Source of the DNA: Arcobacter sp. F155
GTDB taxonomy: Bacteria > Campylobacterota > Campylobacteria > Campylobacterales > Arcobacteraceae
Reading direction: 5' to 3'
Assembly (NCBI RefSeq): GCF_004116455.1
Contig: NZ_PDJU01000004.1
Coordinates: forward strand, 1 to 64,000
DNA: 64,000 bases
Shown: positions 63,146 through 64,000 of the stretch, piece by piece
How the letters are laid out: the number at the start of each line of letters is the position of its first letter
Numbering within the stretch: the first letter of the stretch is position 1
Notes under the pieces: model-generated
Told to the model about the DNA's origin: nothing
What the model saw: only the letters and a program-made list of their open reading frames with translations
Database searches by the model: none
Position numbers and translations under genes: made by a program

Positions 63146-63526
63146 ATGATTAATAAAACATATAATTGGAACAAAATGATTTTTATAATTTTCTTTGGAA
63201 TTTTAGCCTTAATTTTCATTGGCTTAAACATTTATGACAATTCTAATTTACAAAAAATTGAAAATTATTACTTAAAGAAAAAATGCTTAAATGTCGTCTA
63301 CTCAAAGGGGGAATACAAGGGATTTTGTCAAGATTCCATAGTAAAAATACCTAACAGTTTTAGTCCAGATTTGCAAAAAGACAAGGAAATTGTAAAATTT
63401 AGTGAAATAAATGAAGTAAAAAAAGAAAATTTAATGATAATTATAAATAAAAATTATAAAATACGGTTTCAAAACAAAGAGAACCTCGAAAAATTTTATA
63501 ATGTAATAGAGGGAAGAAAAAAATAG
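63146..63526 (+). CDS. Hypothetical single-pass membrane protein
   Basis: 126 residues, not recognised. One N-terminal membrane helix (MIFIIFFGILALIFIGLNIY) is followed by a 90-residue basic, beta-rich domain with two cysteines that could pair (KKCLNVV and KGFCQDS). The next gene begins directly after its stop codon, so the two form an operon. Confidence 0.65.
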   Translation: MINKTYNWNKMIFIIFFGILALIFIGLNIYDNSNLQKIENYYLKKKCLNVVYSKGEYKGFCQDSIVKIPNSFSPDLQKDKEIVKFSEINEVKKENLMIIINKNYKIRFQNKENLEKFYNVIEGRKK

Positions 63527-64000
63527 ATGAATGAGATAATAGAATTTATAAAGTCAAAAGATGTTGAGAAGTCAGCATTTTTTAAACAACTAAAATGCTC
63601 AAAAGAAGAAGCACAAATTTTACAATACATCACAAGACAATATATCCAAGGAAGAGATACTTCTATGGTAATAGATATTCTAAGTGAATTTTATGATGTA
63701 AAAACATACGAGCACTTAAATAAAATTCAATTAATCAAATCATTATTAGAGTTTGGATGGCTTGTTCAAAGTGGCTTTGACCAACTAAAACTTAGTGAGA
63801 TGTCACAATTAGAACTTTTAAACTCGATGATTACTCTATCTCCTGCATTTTTAAAACTTTTAGAAAAAGGTTCATTAGAGTTTGTTTTACCAGAAGTTAA
63901 AAAATATGAAGATCATTTAGAATATTTACAAGACCAGTTTTTTAGAATAGATTTAGCACAACAGTTAAATCTTGTAAAAAACAATTTTGATGAAAACTCA
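63527..64000 (+). CDS. N-terminal part of a helical protein, cut by window edge
   Basis: An open frame from an ATG right after the previous stop (TAGATG) to the edge: 158 residues with no stop. The sequence is helical and charged (MNEIIEFIKSKDVEKSAFF, later QLELLNSMITLSPAFLKLLEKG), with no catalytic motif in the visible part. It recalls the N-terminal region of long AAA+ ATPases found in this group, but no ATPase motif falls within the window. Confidence 0.7.
   Translation, partial: MNEIIEFIKSKDVEKSAFFKQLKCSKEEAQILQYITRQYIQGRDTSMVIDILSEFYDVKTYEHLNKIQLIKSLLEFGWLVQSGFDQLKLSEMSQLELLNSMITLSPAFLKLLEKGSLEFVLPEVKKYEDHLEYLQDQFFRIDLAQQLNLVKNNFDENS

Overview
The window is chromosomal DNA from an AT-rich member of the Campylobacterota, most like Arcobacter and its relatives. 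The S21 protein, the CcoG protein, the M99 (Csd4/Pgp1-type) peptidoglycan carboxypeptidase, the long QueH form and the cysteine-rich Hcp-type Sel1 protein all fit that group. The assignment rests on protein resemblance recalled from memory, not on a search.

Left flank, 1-23377: the end of an rRNA operon (5S rRNA), a nitrite/sulfite reductase, rpsU, then moaC, a DUF493 gene, an M15 peptidase and an M99 peptidase in one run. These are followed by surE-dnaE, a patatin-like and an LpxH-like gene, a glycosyltransferase, a DJ-1 protein, two FlgO-type lipoproteins, recJ-pyrG, ccoG, a chemotaxis receptor broken by a frameshift in an A7 run, and an oxidative-stress group (PerR/Fur-like regulator, trxA, a 2-Cys peroxiredoxin). 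Right flank, 47796-64000: mnmG, ribE, a tight cell-envelope and cell-shape operon (queH-lpxB-fabZ-lpxA-clpX-mreB-mreC), a small lipoprotein, nfo, a small XRE repressor with visible palindromic operators, an FMN reductase, an AEC transporter, a large Sel1-repeat lipoprotein and a gene cut by the window edge.

The main discovery is between the flanks. Positions 23378-47795 form a 24.4-kb Tn7-like transposon whose two ends can be read base by base: 5'-TGT ... ACA-3' termini, an AAAAA flank on each side, and three copies per end of an AATAAA-nn-TGATAA-type repeat. The first repeat lies at exactly the same distance from the tip at both ends. The right end lies 26 bp past the mnmG stop codon, at the U-tract of the mnmG terminator, echoing how Tn7 sits beside glmS. 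The element encodes TnsA, TnsB, TnsC and a TniQ/TnsD protein (40726-45338), and near its right end a divergent protein that may be TnsE.

Cargo, left to right: a long EamA transporter and a methyltransferase; a four-gene cluster (26579-29321) of a small secreted protein with a double-glycine cleavage site, an EF-hand protein, an outer-membrane beta-barrel and an exported C39 peptidase, which resembles a stripped-down Fap (functional amyloid) export system; an Hcp-type protein; a four-gene block with an NdpA-like protein and a membrane partner; a tyrosine recombinase; an ASCH / membrane protein / GNAT operon; two diverged copies of a GNAT-ASCH fusion with stand-alone ASCH partners and a P-loop kinase-like gene; a dead IS200-type transposase remnant; and a membrane-anchored GNAT. 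The C39 cluster and the GNAT-ASCH / ASCH / P-loop set are the best candidates for undescribed systems. No CRISPR array or tRNA gene was seen.
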